Of a stretch of 64,000 nt of DNA, positions 36,101 to 45,945 are shown one piece after another. Each line of letters starts with the position of its first letter. The stretch's first letter is position 1. The stretch spans positions 10,987,501-11,051,500 of the forward strand of contig JABWDB010000007.1 in NCBI GenBank assembly GCA_019614645.1, written 5' to 3'. Source of the stretch: Stratiolaelaps scimitus. Taxonomy: Eukaryota > Arthropoda > Arachnida > Mesostigmata > Laelapidae. Below the pieces are notes generated by a model. That model was not told where the DNA came from. It saw nothing but the letters and a program-made list of their open reading frames with translations, and did no database searches. The position numbers and the translations under genes are program-made.

Positions 36101-38819
36101 GATGCAAAAGGTAACTTGGGGGGCCGCGCCAAGCGGCTTCCTGCTGGCAGCTACTCTACGGCGTCTGTTCTCAAGGGTGGACCCGGAGAACACAATGAAG
36201 CTAGGTGAGTCGTTCTATCATGACGACATGTTGAGTAGCTTCGCCGACGAGGACGAAGCAATCGCGTTCGTTGATCAGGTGATCAGTTGGCTGGACAGTG
36301 GAGGAATGAAGTTGGCCAAGTGGAAAACGAACTCATCAAGAGTCGCCGAGCACCTACGCCGCTGGGGTATCGAGGCAGCTGATGCGGGCAACGGAGTCGG
36401 AGTACTTCTCAAAGTACTGGGTATCGTGTGGACGCCGGCAAAAGACGAAATGCGAGTACAATTGGCTTCACTGGCAAAAGAAGGTGCTAGCATACGGATC
36501 GCCACGAAACGCACTGTGCTTAGATTTGCAGCGTCTATCTTCGATCCACTCGGTTGGCTTGCTCCGTTTACATTGCGCGGCAAGATGATGATTCAAGAGC
36601 TATGGCAAGAAAACATGAAGTGGGACAGTGCCGTGGCGGATGTCGCACTCGCGAAGTTCCAGACATGGGCAGCCGAGGTGGCGGTGCTGTGTGACTTGCG
36701 GATACCACGGCACTACCACCACGCGAACAAAAAGGTTGTCAGCTACCATCTGCACCTCTTCGGAGACACCTCGGTGACCGCGTATGCGGCTGCTGCGTAC
36801 CTACAGTCCTTCTTCCAGGACGGCAGCAGTCAGGTAGCGCTCGTGATGTCAAAGTCGCGCTTGGCTCCCAAGAAACACATGACATTGCCCAGGTTGGAGC
36901 TCATGGCAGCAGTAATCGCCACCCGCCTGCGAGTGTTCCTGATGGAGCGCCTCAGCGTGCCTATCGAACGGGTGTCTCACTACACCGACTCCACGACAGT
37001 CTACCATTGGTGCACGGTCGAACGACCGTCTCGGTGGAAGGAGTTTGTGTGTAACCGAGTCACAGAAGTCCAACGGCACTCCAGCCCGGACGAATGGTTT
37101 CACGTCGATGGTGTGGAAAATATCGCTGACTTTGCCACTCGAGGAGAGACCGCACAGGACCTGCGCGATCACCGTGCCTGGTGGGAAGGACCGAAATGGC
37201 TCCAAGAAGAAGCTCATCATCGACCGTGCCGGAAGCTGAAGCCTGTTGAGGTTCCTGAGTCTGAAGTTGTTGTGGAGCAACGGGCCATTGTTGCTGCCGT
37301 CGTCACGGTTGAGCCGAGGTTTGAGATCTCGCGCTACGGAACACTCGACGCAGCCCTACGCGTAATGAGTCAAGTTCTCGCAGCGATCCACCACCTGCGC
37401 CGACAAGATCCACCGTCGCATGCTGTACTCCGCTCAAGGGCAGAAGCGCTCATCGTGCGATGGACTCAAAGGCAGCATCTTGCTGAAGAGATCAACTCGG
37501 CGCGAGCGGGCGAGCCAGTGTCGACAGGGTCACCGCTTGCAGGTTACAACTTGTTCGTGGATGAGTCGGGTCTGCTGCGGCTCCGAACACGGTTGGAGCG
37601 AACGCCATTCATTTCATTCGAGGAAGCAAATCCCGTGGTCATCCCCGGCAAGACACATCTCGCGCGGCTGCTCATCACACATCACCACCGAACAAACGCT
37701 CACTTCGGCGTGAATGTGATTCTGAGCGCGCTGCGGAAGAAATACTGGATCACACGGGGGCGACAGGTTGTCAAAGCCATCCTGCATCGCTGCGTCGTCT
37801 GTCGGCGGGCCCAGGGAACGACGGCCGATCAAGTACAGCCACCACTACCCGCAGAACGAGTGACAATGGTTGTCCCGTTCCAGGCTACGGGAGTTGATTT
37901 CTGTGGCCCGTTCCGAGTTCACTCGCGGGAAGGTGCGATGAAGTCATACATAGCACTCTTTACATGTGCTAGTACGCGGGCGGTGCACCTGGAGTTGGTG
38001 CCAGCCATGACCACCCCAGACACCCTGATGGCGGTTCGCCGGTTCATCGCTGTGCACCCCGAGTGTCGGTCAATCAACTCGGACAATGGACGTTCGTTCG
38101 TGAAGGCGGCCACAGACATCAAGGCGCTTTTCAACAGAGTCAAGGATGGAGAGTGCCGTGAATTTCTGAGTCAGCGGGGCATCGACTGGTCTTTTAATTG
38201 CCCACGCGCGGCATGGCGAGGTGGATACTTCGAACGCTTGGTAGGCACTGTCAAGGTCGCTCTTGCTAAGACATTGGGCAAGAGTTTCGTAGGTTACGAG
38301 GAACTGCGAACTATTGTCGCTGAGTTGGCGGCGGTGGTGAACAGTCGGCTTTTAACGTATGCCGGTAGCGATGTCGATGCACCGAGCCCGCTGTCGCCTG
38401 CCCACTTTCTGCGTATGGGACCGGTTGAGCCAGCCCTCGCTGTCTCTCTACCGCTTGACGAGTTGGGGCCAAATGGCGCTCTTCCTAGTGGTCCAGCTAC
38501 AGGAGAAGAACTGCGCTCAGCTGCTCGAAGGCGAGCCAATTACTTCCGGTCGGTATCCAGGCGTTGGTACCGCGAGTATCTACTCATGTTGCGAACGGCT
38601 CAAGCTGGTGCGGTTGGACGTGCACGCGAGATCAGAACGGGCGACATCTGCATCCTCAAGGATGACAACCAACCTCGAGCGCGTTGGAACTTGGTCAAAG
38701 TCACGTCGGCGCATCCAGGTCGCGACGGAGCTGTGCGGACTTACAGTGTTCGCTTCGCCAATGGCCACGAAACGAAACGAGCTGCGCAATTGTTAATACC
38801 GCTCGAAGTGGCCGAATAA
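33153..38819 (+). CDS. BEL/Pao gag-pol polyprotein, 1888 aa, intact
   Basis: One frame from ATG to TAA holds the domains in BEL/Pao order. A Gag-like DUF1759 region starts near residue 215. Zinc knuckles lie at about 480-550 (CFFCGEVDHRPSRC, then further Cys/His pairs). An aspartic-protease-like DUF1758 region is near 597, where the usual D-S/T-G reads DPGS. Reverse transcriptase spans about 900-1060 with VSADIAKAYM and a YHDD box near 1021. RNase H has Asp in FGDTS near 1198, Glu in LELMAA near 1250 and Asp in TDSTT near 1278. The integrase has an HHCC finger at about 1502-1550 and Asp, Asp, Glu in GVDF, SDNG and YFER near 1580, 1642 and 1692. A DUF5641-type C terminus follows. No stop or frameshift interrupts it. 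The N-terminal 200 residues are low-complexity and unassigned. Confidence 0.95.
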   Translation: MPMQHSPVRDEQARGDNIDNVENTASGSAPAASGNDKVARAQTTKALMVLRGKRTRARNTIKSNEEELEETDPSSNEGQQRIQALLTVISEKYCTVADLNTQIIDLLDVADPALEVELDDNESFSTRVLRCRAKYSALLGLSAQRPLEKRSGGSTASLSSTVSSHLAPMAQQQATTVADGSSVPRQTQIPCQPSHYVPAPSPLSAAAAVCAAGPQLEVNIEPFTGDGDFRLFTAQFNTYLARRPNSTGVERLLTLISRLRGQARQLIASLAITDENYPVAFRLLEDNYGQPEEERRRVMCRLSRVPIVRSSTDVKALRTLLNHVQGTVLQLQAIGVTPEQYALTFEGTFRDALPEQLLYDFEGEIRRDQLMRQGFSASTASLPPAVEAEENLKQLTECLRRYTVHMERNPRSSGAGKDDNKGHRKQLPSWKRDDGRNRRNERLQNHPPRETQCYTVGSVLHQQPYQRQQQHRQQQKQQPMKPCFFCGEVDHRPSRCSSNMSIQQRVAILQRKGKCAVCFSQHNSSQRCPGTRAVCDVCKSREHYTVMHPESGQPRQQVSSHSISVPTTPASNVSNALVMTAAVMVHHAGLKVPARIFLDPGSMVTFVTPSLIARLNGIQPIARADFTVKGFNAPSSVSANRYRLSLVGLGTNPKRVVVQAYERNFEADLQTNCTGDVRSAVRAFGKRFPLADPSCITDDVPEQPSILVGVDQFYRIVGRYMRDVTPELVATESAFGWIISGGERREGTRVDIERTQAVCCTMALTRPARDVERLWTTEALGIIDTPQEAHSMDEADALQQFKVGLVHDGEQYTVALPKRPTIASLPNNLGQAMRRLESKRRSLQTHPEQFARYDAEIMAFVRDGHAVLVPEFDDKAVGHPDGNYYMPHHQVVTRGEAGEDKWRIVFDCSAKAPGATSLNDHLLVGPNLNPDIVTLLINFRIHRIAVSADIAKAYMMIKLHTADQQYFRFLWQGPSDTAVKCYQMQKVTWGAAPSGFLLAATLRRLFSRVDPENTMKLGESFYHDDMLSSFADEDEAIAFVDQVISWLDSGGMKLAKWKTNSSRVAEHLRRWGIEAADAGNGVGVLLKVLGIVWTPAKDEMRVQLASLAKEGASIRIATKRTVLRFAASIFDPLGWLAPFTLRGKMMIQELWQENMKWDSAVADVALAKFQTWAAEVAVLCDLRIPRHYHHANKKVVSYHLHLFGDTSVTAYAAAAYLQSFFQDGSSQVALVMSKSRLAPKKHMTLPRLELMAAVIATRLRVFLMERLSVPIERVSHYTDSTTVYHWCTVERPSRWKEFVCNRVTEVQRHSSPDEWFHVDGVENIADFATRGETAQDLRDHRAWWEGPKWLQEEAHHRPCRKLKPVEVPESEVVVEQRAIVAAVVTVEPRFEISRYGTLDAALRVMSQVLAAIHHLRRQDPPSHAVLRSRAEALIVRWTQRQHLAEEINSARAGEPVSTGSPLAGYNLFVDESGLLRLRTRLERTPFISFEEANPVVIPGKTHLARLLITHHHRTNAHFGVNVILSALRKKYWITRGRQVVKAILHRCVVCRRAQGTTADQVQPPLPAERVTMVVPFQATGVDFCGPFRVHSREGAMKSYIALFTCASTRAVHLELVPAMTTPDTLMAVRRFIAVHPECRSINSDNGRSFVKAATDIKALFNRVKDGECREFLSQRGIDWSFNCPRAAWRGGYFERLVGTVKVALAKTLGKSFVGYEELRTIVAELAAVVNSRLLTYAGSDVDAPSPLSPAHFLRMGPVEPALAVSLPLDELGPNGALPSGPATGEELRSAARRRANYFRSVSRRWYREYLLMLRTAQAGAVGRAREIRTGDICILKDDNQPRARWNLVKVTSAHPGRDGAVRTYSVRFANGHETKRAAQLLIPLEVAE

Positions 38820-39042
38820 ATGCAATAAGTGAAGTGACGTCGCGCAAGTGCTTTAATTCGTGCTAGTTCGTATCGAATGATGCATACGACGTCACAGAAG
38901 CTAAATAATATTGTACTGTTAATTATATGCCATACGGGCTTTGTAACTAATCAAAAACAACAATTTTAATAATAATGAACACTGAGTTTATAATCTGGAG
39001 CCCAGTCAGATGGCCGGCCCTCCGGGCGACCATCGGGTGGAC

Positions 39043-39365
39043 TGTTGTAAATATTAGTTGGCCGATTGTTAATTTGTACATAGTAGCGGGCCAATTGGAA
39101 TTTGTCTCAAATTCGAGTGCCGCTTAGCGCGCTCTGCTTGTTCTAAACTCTAACGCGTTCATAAATAAATGAGAGAGGAGACGGCGTTGTTCATGACTGC
39201 GCCGAAAAGATTGTAAAAACGTCTCCTGCCGATCGTACGGATAAGACGTGTGTCTTTCCTTAGCATAGATTAGCAGGTTGCCTCACCGCACGTAGTTTTT
39301 CATCAATTCGAATAGATCACACAAGAGAGCTGTCAACAGAAACAGCAATCATACAATTTTCTACA
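39043..39365 (+). repeat. 3' LTR of the BEL/Pao element
   Basis: 323 bp, same ends as the 5' LTR, one base different. AATAAA at 39164-39169 is the likely polyadenylation signal. The stretch directly before it is not an obvious polypurine tract, which is unusual for the class. Confidence 0.95.
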
Positions 39366-39784
39366 ACGTTTAACTATATGAAAATTGCACAAAGGTTTGA
39401 AGAAAATTTAGTGTTAACGAAGAATCCTGTGTCTTCGGATAGTTCAATATGTCAACTGGACACGATAGACAATACAAAACCTCGCCGTAGATCTTTATCG
39501 TGGCTAATTTTCATTTTGCTTCACCACACGCAACAAAAGTCTTTTCGGATGAACTAACCAGTATAACTGAAAGTAAATTATGCCTTCAACCTTATCTATT
39601 AGTAGTTTCTAATGTGACGGCACGTATACCATGCCCTGATGCCATCAATATTCATCAAGATTTTCTCACGGAGATTTTTGTGATCGAATGCATGTTTTTT
39701 GTTTTTACATACACGAAAGTCGATTTTAGATTCCCGTTTTAAATCATTCGCTTATGTCATTCGTTCGATACCGTACCCTTGTGC

Positions 39785-39965
39785 TGAGCAAGATTCGTGA
39801 CTGACCCAAAAATTGCTTTCTGAGCGAGCAAATCAGTTCACAGAGCGCAATTCCCGAAAGAAATAGAAATGATTCAGTCGATTGTTTTTCTCCGCCCACA
39901 TCGAATACAGTTACTTGCATTTGCATAGGATTCAAACCTACGTGCATCGTGGCTAAAGCGTTGTT
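39785..39965 (+). repeat. Dispersed direct repeat, copy 1
   Basis: About 180 bases align at roughly three-quarters identity with 40655-40840 in the same orientation (shared blocks include CAAATCAGTTCAC and ATACAGTTAC). Family unknown. Confidence 0.6.
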
Positions 39966-40654
39966 CAAAACTCAAAATGACTCGTCGAAGAGCTTTATTC
40001 CGATATGTAATGGTATTGCCAGCGCTATAATACTACACAACGATAAACAGAAAACATGGGAACACCTATGTGGATGAGACTAACATATAACACTAAGAAA
40101 AGCACGATCAAACGGATATTGAACGCAAAATCGACTTTAAGGGCTCAACAAATTGTAGCGTCATGTACATGATCCCAAGGTTGGTAGATAATAGATTGAA
40201 CGATAAGTTTACATCCGTGATGTGTATATGTATATGTGTGTGTGTGTTTATGTGTGCATACATATATAGTAGGCATTATTTCATCTCCGTCCCTCGGCCT
40301 GTGGTCTAACATAATTGTGTCACACAGATTGTGTTGCGCATAATGAATGGCGGAGTTTAAACCTGTAACATATGAAATATTCAACGAGACACTTAGTGGT
40401 CTCCAAGACACCGTCATGAATATATAGTTCATTAAATCTATTGAACGGTATCAACATTGACACCCTGATAGATACACTGGAAAGAATCCATAATTGTAGT
40501 ATGTGTTTATATGCCATATTTTGATATATCTTTGTTAACCAAGTGTGTTATGGAAAATATTGGTTATACTTTGTGGCCCTGCTAAAATATTTCTAGACAC
40601 TGACGAGCCACTATGGGCTAAGTCGAAGTAACCGAAATAACGGCACTAGCTGTT

Positions 40655-40840
40655 CGTCATGCGAAGCTTGTACATGACCCATGAATGGCTGCTCAGAGAA
40701 CAAATCAGTTCACTGAGCGCAGCTCCTGGAAGGAATCAGAGTAATTCAGTCGCATGTATGCACGCACCGATTGCATACAGTTACGTGCACACGGGATTGA
40801 GATGTATGCACATGCACGGAGTGCTCAGAACGTGTCTTTC
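40655..40840 (+). repeat. Dispersed direct repeat, copy 2
   Basis: Second copy of the unit at 39785-39965. It diverges by small indels and has no recognisable protein motif. Confidence 0.6.
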
Positions 40841-41000
40841 GCAGCTCTATGCGGAGCTAACTTAGGTTATAAGTCAAGTTGAAACTAACGCTCTTTAGGA
40901 GACCTACAAACTCGCCATGAATCCGACAACTGTATTCGACTTGAGCATATACCGATATTTACTCGGAGTAAACGCCTAGATCTAGACTGCGCTGTCGGTT

Positions 41001-41084
41001 CGGGCCTTCGGCCCGGATTTGACACCCGTTTGTCAAATCCGTCACGTTGGTCGAGACTAGACCACCCTCCGGGGGCATCTCGAC
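41001..41084. other. Three adjacent hairpins
   Basis: 41001-41015 pairs CGGGCC with GGCCCG around TTC. 41015-41040 pairs GGATTTGAC with GTCAAATCC. 41050-41084 pairs GTCGAGA with TCTCGAC around a GC-rich loop. All arms are perfect. Function unknown. Confidence 0.65.
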
Positions 41085-42034
41085 GATACCGAGTTTCGCT
41101 ATGCGAATTGTGATCATTATTGCGCAAGTCGAACTCATCGCAGGTCAGTGCAAGGAACTTCATGACACCATCACAAAATACGTTGACTTCTCGGCTGACA
41201 GCCGTGGACGTTGTGCACATTCTACTGACCTGTGCGGTGCCTTCACTTGCCGAACGTCATGGTAGTGCGTCACGAACGGCGTATCGCTCAGGTGGTGTTC
41301 GGTTTAAATGGCCCGTCTTGGATGCGCCTAAGCAGAGCGTGTATCGATTCCCTCGTCATCGTGAGTTCACCGGCGCTAATAGGCGCGCTCCTACGTGCCA
41401 TCGACGCTTTTCGTACGGGCTGTCCTCCTATTGTCCTGGTCGGCGTTGTAGCGGGAATTCATGTGGCCTTACTTGTTGTGCAGGCTCTCGATCATATGCC
41501 AACACATAACGATAGCACAGCTATTGGAGATAAATCGAATGCTCGAATTAGCGGAAGAGACAGACCAGCCCTGGCAAATACGACATTCACCCCATAGCAA
41601 ATGCTTAACAAGATAAGTTATTCACCAGAAACCAACGAGACGTTTAGTACGTTCGTCATGCTGTTACACGTTAACCTTGTATTTCATATAATTCTTGTCC
41701 ATCTACCCTGGATCCCAACACGACTCGACTGGTCCATCTCTCGACTGTTAAGCTGTGCGTCTCTAACATCAATACTTCTTCGTATCATACACCTTTCCCC
41801 AGCGCTGGCACAGGTCGAGAGCGCTTAATCGAGAGCTCTCTACATACCGAGAGACAGCTATATAGTAGTCGCTCCAAACGAATCCAGCATGATTTTTTTT
41901 TTAGAGAGAGAGGACGAAATTTTCTTTAATTACGCGAACACCACCAGAGACACCTTCCAATCTCCATGAAAGTGGGGCGATCCAGTGCAGGGTTAACGTG
42001 GATGACAAAACGCCTCTGCCTGCTAAAACCATGA

Positions 42035-42319
42035 TGGCCTGCAAGAACTGCGCACGATGCGATATCGCTTGCGGACGCTAACGACCTCTTTACAAACGAC
42101 AAGACGACATTTATTCTATTTTGCCTCGCCCTTATCCTTGCCAGCATTCTCGGCCTCCTGCTGCAGAAGCACGACCACCTAAGTAACAACAACAACTCCA
42201 GCATATCAGTGACTGATATGTCCAACACAGCGGAAGAAATGACACCGGTGTTTCCACTGGATGAGGCCAAGACAGATATAGTTAACTATGATGTTAACGA
42301 CAATTACATGCTAACTTGA
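42035..42319 (+). CDS. Possible last exon or remnant of a single-pass membrane protein
   Basis: An open stretch without its own start, ending at TGA 42317-42319. It encodes one strongly hydrophobic segment (about FILFCLALILASILGLLL), then a polar tail with an Asn run, Ser/Thr and an acidic Tyr-containing end (VNYDVNDNYMLT). That layout resembles a receptor's transmembrane segment and cytoplasmic tail. A Cys-rich frame just upstream (41935-42078, one base out of register) could be its ectodomain piece, so there may be a frameshift or an unplaced splice. No family recognised. The opposite strand is also open. Confidence 0.25.
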   Translation, partial: WPARTAHDAISLADANDLFTNDKTTFILFCLALILASILGLLLQKHDHLSNNNNSSISVTDMSNTAEEMTPVFPLDEAKTDIVNYDVNDNYMLT

Positions 42320-42324
42320 CCCGG

Positions 42325-42455
42325 TGGCTCGGACGACCAAGTCTCTGGCTGCAAAGAAGCCGAAGGCCGCAGGTTCGAATCCCGCGACGTGACATATAAG
42401 TTCAGTTAGGCACTGCAAAATTGCAGTTCCTTTAATAAATCATTAAAAAACCAAC
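42325..42455 (+). mobile_element. tRNA-derived SINE-like element (family SINE-B)
   Basis: tRNA-like head with an A-box-like GGTGGCTCGGACGACCAAGT and a good B box (GGTTCGAATCC, 42372-42382). A tail with TTCAGTTAG and a short TGCAAAATTGCA palindrome follows, then an A/T-rich end. The copy at 45565-45680 shares B box, tail order and palindrome. Confidence 0.55.
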
Positions 42456-43114
42456 AACAATAGACGAACGAACTAATAAATCAACCTGACTCGGTGAAGT
42501 ACGCCAATGTATGGATGATACTAACCAATAAGAGTATACAATAGCTGCAAGTAGAAACAGATTCAGGTACACGACCCATTTTGCTCAAGCAGATCACGAG
42601 GTTGGACCGCTTCGACAAAAATATACATCTCAACACCGTAGTTTGATAGATGTCTCTATGCTTTCTAACGATTCCGTTAGCTAAAGTTGACAAGGAACTC
42701 AAGAGGAGCGTAAGAATAGCATTGCCTATATTAAGCGTATTCAGCATTCCCATTTAAAATTTTTAAGGACCATCCATGTCCAACAGGGTTCGAGACACAC
42801 AGTTGATGTTCGACGGTATTGCAGTGATCGATCGTTTTCGAATAACTAGTCGAGTTTATTCATAACAGCAATCGACCCGTATCGGCGTTATGCCAAGGAA
42901 ACAGGTGTTACCTTCTTGCCTAGAAGTTCTCGTTCGACATTTCTGGCACTGCCTGTCAATTTGTTCAGCACTTGTGCATTTGAGATTTGTTTCTGAGCGA
43001 CCGTTTGTTGTATCGCGTTACATAGGATACGTATGCAACAATCAGGTTCTTGTTGTCCTTGACAGAACGCTCCCCGACCGCCACTGCTGGCGTTGCTCCT
43101 AATAATAAAAAAAA

Positions 43115-43215
43115 TTTTAGGCCTGAGTTACAGCCTTAAACATTTAACGTCCACGGTACGACTGCTTGCTTCGGCATTGCTTCATAAGATGGACAATCCC
43201 TTTCAATGCAAATAG
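43115..43215 (-). mobile_element. SINE-A body fragment
   Basis: On the minus strand it matches the body of the copy at 30908-31065 (GCATT..AAAGGG, GAAGCAATGCCGAA, GTGGACGTTAAATGTT, GGCTGTAACTCAG). The tRNA-like head is missing or replaced at the GC-rich boundary near 43216. Confidence 0.5.
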
Positions 43216-44560
43216 GCAAGGTGCCGTTGCTGCTGCTGCTGTGGTATTGCTCGGCCCCCGTCTCCGCGCGGACACATTTTCACCGCTCTGTTTCGTTTCG
43301 TTGTCTCTCCCAGTGGCTCCGCGATTCGCCTTTCCTTCCTCTCTGCATCTCGTGTGGGAGTGCCTACGAGCGGCATGCTCACCCGCGTTGTGGATACTCA
43401 CAGGCCGCCATTCTACTACAGCCCACTCCAACGTCGGCATTCGTTCCGTTGTACCTGTGACGCATGCGCCGTAGCCATCGGCCGGTGTCCCCTTATCGTC
43501 GAGCTGCGGGACCCGCCGGCTGACTAAGTATCCTCGGCTAGCTCGATCACCGGAACAGCAGCAGCAGTAGCAGCAGCAGGCTCCTAGTCCTGTCATATCG
43601 GGAAACAGCTGAGAGTCAGCTCAACCACATACACTCGTTGCAGCAGCAGCAGCAGCCGCAAATCGACAACAGCAGTTATCAAAGCATCAGCAGCAGCCGC
43701 CGAACTCACAGCGGGAGCAGCAAGAGCTCCGGCGGACGGGAACGTCAACATCATTCAGCCAACAGCCCCGGTCACACCTCCAGCCGCGGCGCGTCCGTTC
43801 GCGGCTGCTGTTATCGAAGCGAAGCGGCGCCACCCGCAGCGGCCTATCAACAGCTCCGGTTGGCGGCCCATCCAAAACAACGGCGAGAACCAGTCGGTAA
43901 CTGCCTTCTAACTTCTGGCCTGATCGTCCATCTACGCCGACTGCCGTCTCTTACATGCGCTCGATCGGTTGGACAGCAGCGATCGTCTCGTTGTTGACGT
44001 CAGCGCCATCGGCCGTAACCACTGCTAGCCGGTGCCCTTAACGGGAGAGTGTGGAACGACTTGATGGGAACAGCAAGTGTTGCATGGCATCATACGCCAC
44101 ACAGCCCAACCCCAGCACGCTAACAGAGCTGGCGAGCGGCGAGCGGCGAGTACGACTCCTGCGACTGGCTCACCGCCGACGCCAGCAGAAACTGGCAAGA
44201 ACGCGCGAGTTGCGACACGGTCAGTGATCAGTGGTGCCAACGTGTGTATGCGTGTCGATGTCTGTAGGTGTGGGGACCGTCTACGTATACCGGGATGTGT
44301 ATAGCTGTCTGTGGATGCTGACATCTGGGAAAAGAAAAGTTTCTGTTTTCGCTGAGCGTTCTCTTGCTCCACCACCCGCCCCCCATTTACCGCCGCCTTC
44401 ACCGATCTCCGATCTCCGATCTCATCGCTAGGCAGCCCGACCGGTCGGCTGTTACGACCCCGTTACAGCTAACGAAAACAGAGCGATTCGTCCTACTCGC
44501 TACACTCGAGCAGTGTTTTCGTTGATCACCTGTTGCTCGTTCAACTTTGTTCGAACGCGC
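43216..44560. other. GC- and CpG-rich island with CAG repeats
   Basis: The second GC-rich region of the window, with CAG/CTG runs (about 43221-43240, 43556-43580, 43638-43655) and many CpG. Translations on both strands are low-complexity or compositionally driven; no domain is visible. Its likeness to the left end (1-4600) suggests a promoter or 5' untranslated exon of an unplaced gene. The direction cannot be told. Confidence 0.4.
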
Positions 44561-44870
44561 TGTGCGAGGAACAGAGACAGTGAGATGAATGGCGTATAGT
44601 CTCGTTAAGTGAACTCAACATCGTTGGTCGTTCTCGGCTGTCGCCGCGCTGCCGGTTGGTTCGACTTGGTTTCACATTCGGTAAGAGAGGTTCGTTTCGC
44701 GGAGGCGAATAAGCGCCAACGGTGAACTCTAGATTTTCTATGACTGAATACAGCTAAAAACAACTCGTAGGGGCTGTTGTGATTGAACAACGGGATATTT
44801 TGGAGAAGTCTCGTCTAAGACTAGAAGTGACTACATTTCATACTTGTCTACAGGCGTGTGTCAGTTGTAC

Positions 44871-44976
44871 ATGTGGTTAAATAATCAACAATGTTTACAA
44901 GTTGTCAGTTAATATCATATATATATATATGATATTAACTGACAACTTGTAACCATTGTTGGTTATTTACCCACAT
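44871..44976. repeat. 106-bp long hairpin with AT core
   Basis: Arms of about 52 bases are reverse complements with about three mismatches, joined through an AT dinucleotide centre. Outer ends are ATGTGG and CCACAT. It fits a foldback element or a very small MITE; no autonomous relative is in the window. Confidence 0.85.
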
Positions 44977-45564
44977 GAATACCATGTGCTACGATTCTTG
45001 TAGTGTTTAAGTTAATCTTTGAAGACGTACGTATTAAATTTAAGATATTGATACAAAATTAATACCTTCGCTTTGGTGGCCGTACGTCTGTCAGTGGTTA
45101 GCTATAGCTAACAAATACGTACAATCTTTTTTGTCAATTGTCATCCTGTTCATGTATTACAAACCAATTCGTCCCTGTTCGTTAGCAAAGGTATGACAGT
45201 CATCGTAGATATGATGATTCGAACGTATATATATATATTTTTTTTTTTTCGCGTGCGGCTAAATCATATTCGCGCCCGCATTTCAAACCATGCACATCGT
45301 GTAAGCATACATGAGGGGGCAATGTTTCATTGATATACATCGACTCATGTACTGATTTGTGCGAATGTAGATGATTATTCTGTCTGTTTAAGGGCGTACG
45401 CTGATGTGTACGCATGAATGATTCGACGAGCTGGAACTTAGAAGTTGTCGAAACTGCTCATGCATGCACTATATGTATATTCTATTGTACCGTTTATCGA
45501 ATATCACCACTGGCTGGAACAGCTGTGCCCGAAACTCATGACAATGTAACATAAATAATCCTCA

Positions 45565-45680
45565 CAAACTCTCTAACCTCTGGCTGTAAAAAGCCAGAGG
45601 TGGCAGGTTCGAGTCTCATGATGTAGCACACACTCACTCAACATGAGTGATTCAGTAATTGCTGTATTAAAAATGCAGCA
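45565..45680 (+). mobile_element. tRNA-derived SINE-like element (family SINE-B), second copy
   Basis: Contains a B box GGTTCGAGTCT (45606-45616), a hairpin CCTCTGGCT...AGCCAGAGG in place of the anticodon region, and the same tail layout as 42325-42455 (ATTCAGTAATTGC, then a TGC..GCA pair). Confidence 0.5.
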
Positions 45681-45892
45681 TTCAACTCACGGTCGGCCAA
45701 TGCTTTCTAAGTCACCTGACGGCACATTTACCGAGATGGATATTTATGTATCATATTTATCTCGGCGTGAATGGATCTCTCTGTCGATTCGTTCAGTGAT
45801 GGGGATGGTAGCCTCCATGGTCACTTATTCGATATCATTAGTCAAGTAAGAAGCATTTCATGAAAATGGAAAGATAACAATGAAAATAAACG

Positions 45893-45945
45893 ACACAATT
45901 TGTATATGCATCGATACAATTTGTATATGCATCGATACAATTTGT
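45893..45945. repeat. 21-bp minisatellite, about 2.5 units
   Basis: Tandem copies of a unit starting ACAATTTGTATATGCATCGAT; the second copy is exact, the third partial. Confidence 0.85.

Larger units (their letters stand above)
32417..39365 (+). mobile_element. Full-length BEL/Pao LTR retrotransposon
   Basis: A complete 6949-bp element. Its 323-bp LTRs (32417-32739 and 39043-39365) begin TGTTG and end CTACA and differ at a single base that I could find (G at 32710, A at the matching 3' position). ACGTT flanks both sides (32412-32416 and 39366-39370) as a 5-bp target-site duplication. The base run after the 5' LTR begins TGG, as expected of a tRNA primer-binding site. A single long frame (33153-38819) encodes all retroelement proteins. 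Near-identical LTRs and an intact frame imply very recent insertion and possible activity. Confidence 0.96.
39371..43114. other. Repeat-rich stretch without an intact gene
   Basis: Holds a pair of direct repeats (39785-39965, 40655-40840), three consecutive hairpins (41001-41084), hydrophobic frame fragments (41095-41830), a transmembrane-tail frame (42035-42319) and a SINE-B copy (42325-42455). The fragments between 41095 and 41830 change frame repeatedly and contain two or three possible membrane segments, consistent with a decayed membrane-protein gene or unrecognised small exons. Confidence 0.45.

Noticed and set aside
33153..38819. Many additional open frames on both strands inside the BEL polyprotein region
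   Set aside because: Shadows of the single long gag-pol frame, which alone carries the domains.
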